Part shown: positions 1-10,163 of the stretch, in pieces
Position numbering within the stretch: position 1 is the stretch's first letter
Layout: each line of letters opens with the position of its first letter
Assembly (NCBI RefSeq): GCF_022012305.1
Contig: NZ_JAKLTM010000008.1
Location: 156,259-220,258, forward strand
Reading direction: 5' to 3'
Origin: Ramlibacter paludis
GTDB taxonomy: Bacteria > Pseudomonadota > Gammaproteobacteria > Burkholderiales > Burkholderiaceae_C
DNA: 64,000 bases
Position numbers and translations under genes: made by a program
Notes under the pieces: generated by a model
Databases searched by the model: none
Told to the model about the DNA's origin: nothing
What the model saw: only the letters and a program-made list of their open reading frames with translations

Positions 1-606
1 CTCGTCGAGGCCGAGCGACTCCACGATGTACTGGTAGGCGTGGGTGTGGATCGCCTCTTCGAAGGCCTGGCGCAGCAGGAACTGGCGGGCCTCCGGCGCC
101 GTGATGTGGCGGTAGGTGCCCAGCACGATGTTGTTGGCGGCCAGCGAGTCGGCGGTCACGAAGAAGCCGAGGTTGCGCTTGATGATGCGGCGCTCGTCCT
201 CGGACAACCCGTTCGGGTCCTTCCACAGGGCGATGTCGCGGTTCATGTTCACTTCCTGCGGCATCCAGTGGTTGGCGCAGGTGGCCAGGTACTTCTCCCA
301 GGCCCACTTGTACTTGAAGGGGACGAGCTGGTTGACGTCGGTCTGGCCGTTGATGATGCGCTTGTCGGCGGCGGTGACGCGGCGGTCGCTGCGCACGGTC
401 GCGGGAGCGGCGGGCTTCGTTGCGGCAGGCGCAAAGGCAGAGACCGGCACCGAAGGCGCCGGGGCGCCGTCGTCGAGCGTGCGCAATGCGGGCTGCGGAA
501 GGGGAGTGGACTGCGAGGGTGAATGCGTCGCCTCGCGGTTCGTGAGCGAACCGCTCGCAATCGGCTTTGACGGTGTGGGCGTGACTTCGTCGTCCCAGGT
601 CAACAT
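1..606 (-). CDS. nrdB: Ribonucleoside-diphosphate reductase subunit beta, partial (C-terminus beyond window)
   Basis: Small, radical-bearing subunit of aerobic class Ia ribonucleotide reductase, which with NrdA reduces ribonucleoside diphosphates for DNA synthesis in the cytosol. The 202 codons visible start at an ATG at 606 and run off the left edge. The first 70 or so residues are a Pro/Ala/Ser-rich, probably disordered tail. The conserved fold then begins ([20 protein letters not shown], later [16 protein letters not shown] with iron-ligand Glu and His). The gene lies 138 bp downstream of nrdA on the same strand, with a hairpin between them. The family assignment is secure; the missing part includes the rest of the metal site. 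Confidence 0.95.
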   Translation of the reverse strand, partial: MLTWDDEVTPTPSKPIASGSLTNREATHSPSQSTPLPQPALRTLDDGAPAPSVPVSAFAPAATKPAAPATVRSDRRVTAADKRIINGQTDVNQLVPFKYKWAWEKYLATCANHWMPQEVNMNRDIALWKDPNGLSEDERRIIKRNLGFFVTADSLAANNIVLGTYRHITAPEARQFLLRQAFEEAIHTHAYQYIVESLGLDE

Positions 607-694
607 AAGGTTTCCAGTGCTCGGATTATGCGAGCCCGGATGGTGGAATCAAAGTGTCCGTTCACATCCGGCTCGCATTTTGTTGCTTGATTGC

Positions 695-721
695 ATCGGC
701 GTTCTGTCGGAGAACGCCGAT
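695..721 (-). other. Hairpin in the nrdA-nrdB intergenic region
   Basis: A perfect 11-bp stem (695-705 with 711-721) closes a 5-nt loop 24 bp after the nrdA stop. No T-run follows it on the minus strand, so it is not a clear intrinsic terminator. It could trim transcription into nrdB or stabilise the nrdA message; which is unknown. Confidence 0.55.
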
Positions 722-744
722 ACCTCGTCGATTTCTCGCTTCGA

Positions 745-3660
745 TTACTGGCAGGCCTCGCAGGTCGGATCGTCGACGCCGCAGAACTTGATGTCGGTCG
801 CGGGTTGCGCCGCATCCATCTGCGCGCGCGCCGCGGCGGCGGCCGCATCGAGTGCGGACATTCCACCGGTTTCGCCACCGGAGGAAGAGACGGCGTTCAG
901 GCGACCCGACTGCACCGTGCTCTTCTCCGCCTGCGTCGCGCTGGTCGTGCGCAGGTAATACGTGGTCTTCAAGCCGCGCAGCCAGGCCAGCTTGTACGTC
1001 TCGTCCAGCTTCTTCCCCGACGCCCCTGCCATGTAGATGTTCAGCGACTGCGCCTGGTCGATCCACTTCTGGCGGCGGGCGGCGGCTTCCACCAGCCACA
1101 CCGGCTCGACCTCGAACGCGGTTGCATAGAGAGCCTTCACGTCCTGCGGCACGCGGTCGATGGGACGCAGCGAACCGTCGAAGTGCTTCAGGTCCATGAC
1201 CATCACGTCGTCCCACAGGCCCAGGCGCTTCAGGTCGCGCACCAGGTAGTGGTTGATGACGGTGAATTCGCCCGACAGGTTCGACTTGACCGAGAGGTTG
1301 CCGAAGCAGGGCTCGATCGAGGCGTCCACGCCGATGATGTTGGAGATGGTCGCCGTCGGGGCGATGGCCACGCAGTTGCTGTTGCGCATGCCGTCGGCGG
1401 CGATCTTCTTGCGCAGCGCGTCCCAGTCCAGGGTGGCGGAGCGGTCGACGTCCACATAGTGTTCGCCGCGCGCTTGCCCGAGCAGGTCCAGCGTGTCCAG
1501 GGGCAGGATGCCCTTGTCCCACAGCGAGCCCTTGTAGCTGGAGTACTTGCCGCGCTCGCGGGCCAGCTCGGTGGAGGCCCAGTAGGCGTGGTAGCAGACC
1601 GCTTCCATCGACTCGTCGGCGAACTGCACCGCTTCCTTGGAGGCGTAGGGAATGCGAAGTTCGTACAGCGCGTCCTGGAAGCCCATCACGCCCAGGCCCA
1701 CCGGGCGATGGCGCATGTTGGAGTCGCGGGCCTTCTTGACGGCGTAGTAGTTGATGTCGATCACGTTGTCGAGCATGCGCATCGCGGTCGTGATCGTCTT
1801 CTTCAGCTTTTCCTGGTCGACCTTGCCGTCCTTCAGGTGCTGCAGCAGGTTCACGGAACCCAGGTTGCAGACCGCGGTTTCGGTGTCGCTGGTGTTCAGC
1901 GTGATTTCCGTGCACAGGTTGGACGAGTGCACCACGCCGGCGTGCTGCTGCGGCGAGCGCACGTTGCAGGCGTCCTTGAAGGTGATCCAGGGGTGGCCGG
2001 TCTCGAACAGCATCGAGAGCATCTTGCGCCACATGTCGGTGGCCTGGACGGTCTTGCTCGGCTTGATCTCGCCGCGGCGGGCCTTCTCTTCATACTGGAC
2101 GTAGGCCTTCTCGAACTCGGCGCCGAACTTGTCGTGCAGGTCGGGCACGGAGGAGGGGGAGAACAGCGTCCACTCGCCCTTTTCCATCACGCGGCGCATG
2201 AACAGGTCGGGGATCCAGTTGGCCGTGTTCATGTCGTGGGTGCGGCGGCGGTCGTCGCCGGTGTTCTTGCGCAGCTCGAAGAACTCTTCCGCGTCCAGGT
2301 GCCAGGTTTCCAGGTAGGCGCAGACGGCGCCCTTGCGCTTGCCGCCCTGGTTCACCGCCACGGCGGTGTCGTTCACGACCTTCAGGAAGGGAACCACGCC
2401 CTGCGACTCGCCGTTGGTGCCCTTGATGTGCGAGCCCAGGGCGCGCACGCGCGTCCAGTCGTTGCCCAGGCCGCCGGCGAACTTGGACAGCAGCGCGTTT
2501 TCCTTGATCGACTCGTAGATGCCGTCCAGGTCGTCCGGCACCGTGGTCAGGTAGCAGGAGGACAGCTGCGAGCGCAGCGAACCGGCGTTGAACAGCGTCG
2601 GCGTGGACGACATGAAGTCGAAGCTGGACAGCACTTCGTAGAACTCGATGGCGCGCGCTTCGCGGTCGATCTCGTTGAGCGCCAGGCCCATGGCCACGCG
2701 CATGAAGAAGGCCTGCGGCAGCTCGATGCGGGTCTTGCGCACGTGCAGGAAGTAGCGGTCGTACAGGGTCTGCAGGCCGAGGTAGTCGAACTTGAGGTCG
2801 CGGTCGGCCTTGAGGGCGCCGCCCAGGCGCTTCAGGTCGTACTGCAGCAGCTTTTCGTCCAGCAGCTCGTTGTCGACGCCCTTCTTGATGAAGAGGGGGA
2901 AGTTGTCGGCGTAGGCTTCGGCGCGCTCGGCCGGGGCCACTTCACGGCCCACGACTTCCTTGAAGATCGTGTGCAGCAGCAGGCGGGCCGTGACGAAGGT
3001 GTAGTCCGGCTCCTTTTCGATCAGCGTGCGGGCCGCCAGGATGGAAGCCTTGTAGACCTCGTCGAGCGGCACGCCGTCGTACAGGTTGCGCTGCGTCTCG
3101 GCGTAGATGGGATCCGGCTTCACGTCGGCACCCAGGCCTGCGCAGGACGCCAGGATCAGCGCCTTCAGGCCCTCGACGTCCAGCGGCACGCGCTGGCCGG
3201 CGTCGAGCACGTGGAATTGCGGCGCCTTCGGTGCTTCGACCTGGTTCTGCTTGGCGCGCTCGAGCGCGCGGCGCTCGCGGTACAGCACGTAGGCGCGGGC
3301 GACCTCGTGGTGGCCGCTGCGCATCAGGCCGAGTTCGGCGGCGTCCTGGATGTCCTCGATGTGGAAGGTGCCGCCGCCCGGGCGCGAGCGCACCAGCGCG
3401 CGCACGACCGATTGCGTCAGCTGGTCGACCGACTCGCGCACGCTGGCCGAGGCCGCGCCCGTGGTGCCGTGCACCGCCAGGAAGGCCTTCATCATGGCGA
3501 TGGCGATCTTGTTCGGCTCGAAAGGCACCACCGCGCCGTTGCGGCGGATGATCTGGTAATGGGCGAGCGGGGCGGCCGCGGGCGTACCCGGGGTGGCCTG
3601 GCCGGCGGCGCCGGAGACGCCGGCGAGGGGGGAGGTGGGGGTGCTCAGTGCAGGTTGCAT
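745..3660 (-). CDS. nrdA: Ribonucleoside-diphosphate reductase subunit alpha
   Basis: Large catalytic subunit of class Ia ribonucleotide reductase, 971 residues. After a 33-residue Ala/Pro-rich tail there is an ATP-cone starting near His34 (HYQIIRRNG...FEPNKIA), which senses ATP/dATP and sets overall activity. The active-site trio is visible as NLCTE, with Asn581, Cys583 and Glu585. The protein ends in CEACQ, the swinging C-terminal cysteine pair that passes electrons from thioredoxin or glutaredoxin. The ATG at 3660 is the first in frame and leaves about 70 bp to the promoter. nrdB follows on the same strand. Regulation by NrdR is strongly suggested by two boxes over the promoter. The assignment is certain from family motifs. 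Confidence 0.97.
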   Translation of the reverse strand: MQPALSTPTSPLAGVSGAAGQATPGTPAAAPLAHYQIIRRNGAVVPFEPNKIAIAMMKAFLAVHGTTGAASASVRESVDQLTQSVVRALVRSRPGGGTFHIEDIQDAAELGLMRSGHHEVARAYVLYRERRALERAKQNQVEAPKAPQFHVLDAGQRVPLDVEGLKALILASCAGLGADVKPDPIYAETQRNLYDGVPLDEVYKASILAARTLIEKEPDYTFVTARLLLHTIFKEVVGREVAPAERAEAYADNFPLFIKKGVDNELLDEKLLQYDLKRLGGALKADRDLKFDYLGLQTLYDRYFLHVRKTRIELPQAFFMRVAMGLALNEIDREARAIEFYEVLSSFDFMSSTPTLFNAGSLRSQLSSCYLTTVPDDLDGIYESIKENALLSKFAGGLGNDWTRVRALGSHIKGTNGESQGVVPFLKVVNDTAVAVNQGGKRKGAVCAYLETWHLDAEEFFELRKNTGDDRRRTHDMNTANWIPDLFMRRVMEKGEWTLFSPSSVPDLHDKFGAEFEKAYVQYEEKARRGEIKPSKTVQATDMWRKMLSMLFETGHPWITFKDACNVRSPQQHAGVVHSSNLCTEITLNTSDTETAVCNLGSVNLLQHLKDGKVDQEKLKKTITTAMRMLDNVIDINYYAVKKARDSNMRHRPVGLGVMGFQDALYELRIPYASKEAVQFADESMEAVCYHAYWASTELARERGKYSSYKGSLWDKGILPLDTLDLLGQARGEHYVDVDRSATLDWDALRKKIAADGMRNSNCVAIAPTATISNIIGVDASIEPCFGNLSVKSNLSGEFTVINHYLVRDLKRLGLWDDVMVMDLKHFDGSLRPIDRVPQDVKALYATAFEVEPVWLVEAAARRQKWIDQAQSLNIYMAGASGKKLDETYKLAWLRGLKTTYYLRTTSATQAEKSTVQSGRLNAVSSSGGETGGMSALDAAAAAARAQMDAAQPATDIKFCGVDDPTCEACQ

Positions 3661-3729
3661 ACGTCTCTTTCCTGGTGCTGCGAGTTGTTCTTTGGCAGGG
3701 GCGTGAGTGTAATCGCTGCCGGTGTCGAA

Positions 3730-3776
3730 GCACTATATATAGGGTCCGAGTCCGATTCAAGCACTAGATGTAGTGG
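3730..3776 (-). promoter_or_regulatory. nrdA promoter with two NrdR-type boxes
   Basis: Two 16-bp palindromic sites of the NrdR-box kind lie at about 3730-3744 (gcactatatataggg) and 3761-3776 (gcactagatgtagtgg). Their centres are 31 bp apart, which is three helical turns. Read on the minus strand, a -35 TTGAAT (3755-3760) and a -10 TATAGT (3732-3737) are 17 bp apart. One box covers the -10 and the other lies just upstream of the -35. NrdR is known to bind such paired boxes and repress nrd genes when dATP/ATP is high. The promoter call is inference from the match. Confidence 0.8.
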
Positions 3777-3803
3777 TTGTCACGGGGTTGCGGTGGACAG
3801 CCC

Positions 3804-3812
3804 TGTGGACAA
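3804..3812 (-). promoter_or_regulatory. Possible DnaA-box-like site upstream of nrdA
   Basis: TGTGGACAA differs from the DnaA 9-mer (TGTGGATAA in this orientation) at one base, and a second TGTGG follows at about 3816. E. coli nrdAB has DnaA sites upstream, so a role is possible. Single near-matches are common by chance, so this is weak. Confidence 0.25.
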
Positions 3813-3873
3813 GCTTGTGGAGCGCCTGTGGCCGAAACAAGCGTGAACCAATTGGCGCGCCGCGCGTTGCGGC

Positions 3874-4447
3874 TCAGCAACTCGCTGCGGGAAACCACTC
3901 CGCGGGCCACGCGAGTTCGCGTTGCAGCAAGGCCCAATCGAACTGCGCGCCGGGATCGCGCTTGCGCCCGGGCGCGATGTGCTCGTGCCCGGCGACATAG
4001 CGGACCGGATAGTGCTGGCCCAGCGCCGAGGCGAGCGCCGCCAGCGCCTCGTACTGCTCCGGCTCGAAGGCCTCGTCCTCCAGGCCTTCCAGCTCGATGC
4101 CGATCGAGTCGTCGTTGCAGTTGGCGCGGCCGCGCCACTGCGAGGGCCCGGCGTGCCAGGCGCGGTCGTCGCAGCTGACGAACTGCCACACCGCGCCGTC
4201 GCGCCGCACGTAGAAGTGCGACGAGACCTGCATGCCCTCGATCTGCTTGAAATACGGGTGCGCGTTCCAGTCCAGCGTGTTCGTGAACAGCTGCTGCACC
4301 TCGTTGCCGCCGTAGACCCCGGGCGGCAGGCTGATGGAATGCACCACCAGCAGGTCGATCAGCGCGCCCGCGGGGCGCGGGCCGAAATTGGGGGAATCCA
4401 GCCGGCGGGCGAAACGGTACCAGCCGTCCTCGAACAAGGCCGAGGCA

Positions 4448-4455
<8 letters not shown>
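3874..4455 (-). CDS. ampD: 1,6-anhydro-N-acetylmuramyl-L-alanine amidase AmpD
   Basis: Cytosolic zinc amidase that removes the stem peptide from anhydro-muropeptides during cell-wall recycling; in many proteobacteria its loss induces AmpC. The 193-residue protein matches the usual AmpD length. It shows the N-terminal zinc His in VVHSISLPPG, the NDDSIGIELEG core, and the C-terminal GHEHIAPGRKRDPG segment with the other zinc ligands. I chose the GTG at 4455 because GAGGA lies 8-9 nt upstream and the reading frame overlaps the pilR stop by only 8 nt. A longer TTG start at 4494 is less likely. It is the last gene of the pilSR operon and ends about 100 bp before the nrdA promoter. Confidence 0.93.
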
Positions 4456-5946
<1,491 letters not shown>

Positions 5947-5947
<1 letters not shown>

Positions 5948-7647
5948 CAGGTGCCTATTGTGTCAAAGGGCTGGCGCCCGGGCAGCACCGGCGCGCGCGT
6001 TCGGAACGCCACCGTGAATTCGTTGCCATCGCGGCCGCTGCCGTCCGGCGCCGGCGCGCGCGCATAGCCGATGGTGGCGCCGTGCCGGTCGCACAGTTCG
6101 CGGCAGATGTAGAGCCCCAGGCCGCTGGAGCGGCTTTCCGACGAGAAGAAAGGCTCGAACAGGTGCCGCTGCACGCCCGGGTCCAGCGGCGCCCCGTTGC
6201 TCCACACGTGCAGCCGCGCCTGCTCGCCCGCCATCGAGGTCGCGACGACGATCGCGCCCGGCGCCGGGCTGGCGTAGCGCAGCGCGTTGTCCAGGAGGTT
6301 CACCAGGATGCGCCGCAGGTGCTCGCCGTCGAAAGCCGACCAGGCGGCCTGCGATTTCAGCTGGATGCGCAGGCGCGGGCCGGCGTGCGTGTGGCGCTCC
6401 CATTCGCGGGCGAAGGTCTCCACCGCCTGGTCCAGCTCCAGCCAGTCGGCGGTGGTCTGCTGCACGCGCGCCAGGTTCAGGATCTCTTCCACGATCTGCG
6501 ACAGGCGCTGCGCGTTCTTGCTGACCAGCGCGCTCAGTTGCTGGTGCGAGCTGTCGGAGAGCTCCTCCGCCAGCAGGCCGTTGGCCTGGGCGATCGCCGC
6601 CAGCGGATTGCGGATCTCGTGCGCCACCGCCGCGGTCATGCGGCCCATGGAGGCGAGCTTCTCGGTGCGCAGCCGCGCCTCGGCCTCGCGCAGGTCCTGC
6701 AGGAACATCACGCACAGGGCGTCGCCGTCCATGTCCTGCGGCGGCGTCAGGCGCGTGCGCACGCGCACGTGCAGCCGCTCGGCGGGCGCGAGTTCCAGCG
6801 CCAGTTCCGCCGTCTGCGCGGTCAGGTCGGCAAAGGTGCGCTGCGCCAGCGCCACCAGCGGGGTCCAGCCGGGCCGCGAGATCAGCGCCAGCGAAGCCGG
6901 CGCCTCGCGCGCCTGCCATCCGAGCAGCGAACGGGCGGCGGGATTGGCGGCGTGGATGCGCCAGTCGGCGCCGACCACCAGCACGCCTTCGGTCAGCGTC
7001 TCGATCACCACCTCGTTGACGTGCGCCTGCGTGCGGATCGCCGAGCGGCTGCGCCGCGCCAGCGATTCCTCGCGCGCCAGCCGCGCGGCCAGCTGGTTGG
7101 CCAGCACGGCGACCGCGAAGTAGCCGCCGCCGGTGAGGCCGGCCTGCAGCAGCGGCTGCGTGTGGTCGGCAAGCTGCAGGGCGGTCAGCCAGCCGTCGAT
7201 CAGCAGCAGGATGGTGACGCCGGCCGCGGTGCCCAGCGCCAGCAGCGGCGAGCCCAGCACCGAAGCCGTGAGCACGGGCAGCGCATAGAGCGGCGAGTAA
7301 TTGAGGCCGGCCACCTGCAGGAACTGCAGGGAGGAGAAAGCCACCAGGTCGATGCCGATGGTCGACACCCACTGCGGGTCGAAGGTGCGGCCCGGCAGCG
7401 CGGGCTTGGTCAGCAGCCGCACCGCCATCGAGGCGCCGAGGTAGGCGGCGCACAGGCCCAGCTGCCAGCCGTTGACGGAAGCCAGCCCCAGCAGCATCAG
7501 GCCGCCCAGCACCACCATCAGCACCAGCGCGATGCCCATGCGGGCCGCCATGAACCCGAGCCACAGGCGGTGGAAGGCGGAGACCTCGGGCGACTCGGCG
7601 CGCAGGTGCGCGTCCCAGGAGGAGAACTCGGAGATGGCGAAGGCCAC
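5947..7647 (-). CDS. pilS: Sensor histidine kinase PilS
   Basis: Membrane histidine kinase that controls PilR and so pilin transcription; in Pseudomonas it senses pilin level in the membrane. The protein is 566 residues from the GTG at 7647. The N-terminal 190 or so residues hold about six hydrophobic segments, followed by a PAS-like segment, a HisKA dimerisation helix with His343 in VAHEIRNPLAA, and an ATPase domain (NLLDNALRY, SSGLGLYICRELC). The GTG is 2 bp after the stop of the preceding small gene and is the first codon giving the family N-terminus. A much longer open frame upstream belongs to a different gene and was not used. Confidence 0.92.
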
Positions 7648-7649
7648 GC

Positions 7650-7895
7650 TCAGGCACCGCCCTTGATGCGGTGTTCCTGGCTGCAATAGAGCACGCCGTT
7701 GGTTCCGGGCACGGCGTCGGGCCGCGGCAGGTGCACGCCGCAGACCGGACAGCGCACCATGTCCTGCGGGCCCGCGGCGGGCGGCGCGGGGGGCGCGGGT
7801 GGGCGGGCGCGGGCATTGCGATCGGCCAGCCGGCCGTTGCGCCACAGCAGGTAGGCAACCAGCAGGACGGCCGCCAGCAGCAGGTATTTCATCAT
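7650..7895 (-). CDS. Small membrane-anchored protein, PP0621-like
   Basis: An 81-residue protein with one N-terminal membrane helix (MKYLLLAAVLLVAYLLW), a short Pro/Ala-rich linker, and a C-terminal domain with a CPVCGVHLP motif and a third cysteine in LYCSQEHR. This arrangement, a cysteine/histidine mini-domain facing the cytosol or periplasm, fits the PP0621 family of unknown function found beside pilS in Burkholderiales and Pseudomonas. The Cys and His residues suggest zinc binding, which is inference. Its ATG overlaps the stop of the cytochrome assembly gene (TGATG) and its stop lies 2 bp from pilS, so it sits mid-operon. Confidence 0.75.
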   Translation of the reverse strand: MMKYLLLAAVLLVAYLLWRNGRLADRNARARPPAPPAPPAAGPQDMVRCPVCGVHLPRPDAVPGTNGVLYCSQEHRIKGGA

Positions 7896-8692
7896 CACGC
7901 GGCCCGCCGCAGGACGACTTCCAGCACGAAGCGCGAACCGACGTACGCCAGCAGCAGCAGCAGCGAGCCGACGTAGATCGCCTGCACCGCGCGCTTGCCG
8001 CGCAGGCCGAAACGCGCGCGTCCCAGCAGCAGCAGCGCGAAGGCGATCCAGGACAGCACCGAGAACACGGTCTTGTGGTCCCAACGCCAGGCGCGGCCGT
8101 ACAGCACCTCGGAGAAGAAGACGCCGGCCAGCAGCGTCGCCGACAGCAGCACGAAACCGGCGGTGGCAAAGCGGAAGGTCAGGCGCTCCAGCGTCAGCAA
8201 GGGCAGGCCCGCCTGCGGTTCCGCGGCATGGCGGATCGTGCGCTCCACCCGCTGCATGAGCCAGGCGTGCACCACGGCGGCCGCGAACAGCCCATAGGAA
8301 GCGATGCCCAGCGCCCAATGCAGGGGCAGCCAGGGCGAGGTGCTCACGTGCAAGGGCGTGCCGGGGAAGGCCAGCGCCAGCAGCACCGCGGCGGCGCCGA
8401 GGCCGGCCAGGGCCAGCCGGGCCTGCAGTTGCGGGAACAGCTGGCGCTCCACCGTGTAGACGGTCAGCACCAGCCAGGCGGTCACCGAAAGAGCGGGCGC
8501 GAAGCCGAAGCGGGGCGTGTCCCCCAGCAGCGACCAGGCCAGGGCGGCGGCGTGCAGGAACCAGGCGGCCACCAGCACGCGCTTGGCCGCCGTATCGCTC
8601 AGCCGCGCGGAGCCTGCGGCCGGGACTGCGTAGGCCGCGGCCGCCGCCACGGACAGCGCCAGGCCGGCCGGGGACGCACTGGATAAAATCAT
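7895..8692 (-). CDS. Cytochrome c assembly family membrane protein (CcsA/YpjD-like)
   Basis: A 265-residue inner-membrane protein with about eight hydrophobic helices. It carries a weakened version of the tryptophan-rich WWD-type signature (RAWRWDHKTVFSVLSW) seen in the CcsA/CcmC/CcmF haem-handling family. The closest fit is the YpjD/HemX-like subgroup that in Burkholderiales and gammaproteobacteria lies next to ffh. Its true role in these bacteria is not settled, so I give no symbol. The ATG at 8692 starts the conserved hydrophobic N-terminus. It heads the operon to ampD and is divergent from ffh, with 79 bp between the two start codons. Confidence 0.85.
   Translation of the reverse strand: MILSSASPAGLALSVAAAAAYAVPAAGSARLSDTAAKRVLVAAWFLHAAALAWSLLGDTPRFGFAPALSVTAWLVLTVYTVERQLFPQLQARLALAGLGAAAVLLALAFPGTPLHVSTSPWLPLHWALGIASYGLFAAAVVHAWLMQRVERTIRHAAEPQAGLPLLTLERLTFRFATAGFVLLSATLLAGVFFSEVLYGRAWRWDHKTVFSVLSWIAFALLLLGRARFGLRGKRAVQAIYVGSLLLLLAYVGSRFVLEVVLRRAA
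8684..8689 (+). promoter_or_regulatory. Putative -10 element for ffh
   Basis: TAAAAT on the plus strand, about 83 bp before the ffh ATG, overlaps the first codons of the divergent gene. The same TAAAATC context recurs before yqgE at 58809. No convincing -35 is seen, so this is inference from resemblance. Confidence 0.3.
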
Positions 8693-8771
8693 GCAGTCAA
8701 GTTTAGTCTCCTCGACCGCACGGCCCGCATGGCGTGTGGCGCAACCCCCACTCCCTCCACCCCCCTCATTC

Positions 8772-10139
8772 ATGGCCACCTCCGCCCTCAGCGACAAACT
8801 ATCCCGGCTCGTGAAGCAGATGCGCGGCCAGGCCCGCATCACCGAGGAGAACGTGCAGGACATGCTGCGCGAAGTGCGCATGGCGCTGCTGGAGGCCGAC
8901 GTGGCCCTGCCGGTGGTGCGCGACTTCGTGGCGCGCGTCAAGGAAAAGGCGCTGGGCCAGGAGGTGGTCGCCTCGCTCAACCCCGGCCAGGTGCTGGTGA
9001 GCATCGTGCATCGCGAGCTGGCCGCCACCATGGGCGAGGGGGTGAGCGACATCAACCTGGCCGCCCAGCCGCCGGCCGTGATCCTGATGGCGGGCCTGCA
9101 GGGCGCCGGCAAGACCACCACCACCGCCAAGCTGGCCAAGCACCTGATCGAGAAGCGCAAGAAGAAGGTGCTGACGGTGTCGGGCGACGTCTACCGCCCG
9201 GCAGCCATCGAACAGCTGAAGACCGTGACCAAGCAGGCCGGCGCCGAGTGGTTCCCCTCCACGCCCGACCAGAAACCGGTGGACATCGCCCGCGCGGCGA
9301 TCGACTACGCCCGCAAGCAGTACTTCGACGTGCTGCTGGTCGACACCGCCGGCCGCCTCGCGATCGACGAAGCGCTGATGCGCGAGATCAAGGAACTGCA
9401 CGCGGTGCTGAACCCGGTGGAGACGCTGTTCGTGGTCGACGCCATGCAGGGCCAGGACGCGGTCAACACCGCCAAGGCCTTCAGGGAAGCGCTGCCGCTC
9501 ACCGGCATCATCCTGACCAAGCTGGACGGCGACTCGCGCGGCGGCGCGGCGCTGTCGGTGCGGCAGATCACCGGCGCGCCGATCAAGTTCGCCGGCACCA
9601 GCGAGAAGATCGACGGCCTGGAAGTGTTCGACGCCGACCGCCATGCCGGCCGCGTGCTGGGCATGGGCGACATCGTGGCGCTGGTGGAGCAGGTGCAGGC
9701 CGGCGTCGACATGGAGGCCGCGCAGAAGCTGGCCGCCAAGGTCAAGAGCGGCGAGGGCTTCGACCTGAACGACTTCCTGGCGCAGCTGCAGCAGATGAAG
9801 AGCATGGGCGGGCTGCAGAACCTGATGGACAAGATGCCCGCGCAGATGCAGGCCAAGGCCGGCGCCGTCGACATGGACAAGGCGGAAAGGGACATCCGGC
9901 GCAAGGAAGGAATCATCTCCAGCATGACCAAGCTGGAGCGCCGCAAGCCCGACATCATCAAGGCCACCCGCAAGCGCCGCATCGCCGCGGGAGCCGGCGT
10001 GCAGGTGCAGGAGGTGAACCGGCTGCTCAACGAGTTCGAGCAGATGCAGACCATGATGAAGAAGATGCGCGGCGGCGGGATGATGAAGCTGATGAAACGG
10101 CTGGGTGGCAAGGGCGGATTACCCAAGATGCCTTTTTGA
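8772..10139 (+). CDS. ffh: Signal recognition particle protein Ffh
   Basis: GTPase subunit of the signal recognition particle; with 4.5S RNA it binds signal sequences of nascent inner-membrane proteins and docks with FtsY. The 455 residues have the NG domain (GLQGAGKTTTTAKLA, DTAGR, TKLDGDSRGGAAL) and a methionine-rich M domain near the end (EQMQTMMKKMRGGGMMKLMK). I chose the ATG at 8772 (MATSALSDKLSRLVKQMRG), the family N-terminus; an in-frame ATG 27 codons upstream adds a low-complexity tail that overlaps the divergent gene's start. The 4.5S RNA gene is not in this window. Confidence 0.97.
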   Translation: MATSALSDKLSRLVKQMRGQARITEENVQDMLREVRMALLEADVALPVVRDFVARVKEKALGQEVVASLNPGQVLVSIVHRELAATMGEGVSDINLAAQPPAVILMAGLQGAGKTTTTAKLAKHLIEKRKKKVLTVSGDVYRPAAIEQLKTVTKQAGAEWFPSTPDQKPVDIARAAIDYARKQYFDVLLVDTAGRLAIDEALMREIKELHAVLNPVETLFVVDAMQGQDAVNTAKAFREALPLTGIILTKLDGDSRGGAALSVRQITGAPIKFAGTSEKIDGLEVFDADRHAGRVLGMGDIVALVEQVQAGVDMEAAQKLAAKVKSGEGFDLNDFLAQLQQMKSMGGLQNLMDKMPAQMQAKAGAVDMDKAERDIRRKEGIISSMTKLERRKPDIIKATRKRRIAAGAGVQVQEVNRLLNEFEQMQTMMKKMRGGGMMKLMKRLGGKGGLPKMPF

Positions 10140-10163
10140 GGATCGTTGGCATACTTCCAGGCC

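Noticed and set aside
691..3846. A 1051-codon plus-strand frame opposite nrdA
   Set aside because: Same shadow effect; it lies over conserved nrdA and reads as His/Val/Arg/Gln-rich without motifs.
7648..8169. Long N-terminal extension of pilS
   Set aside because: The extra frame lies over the small membrane protein and the cytochrome assembly gene in another frame. The conserved PilS start is at the GTG at 7647.
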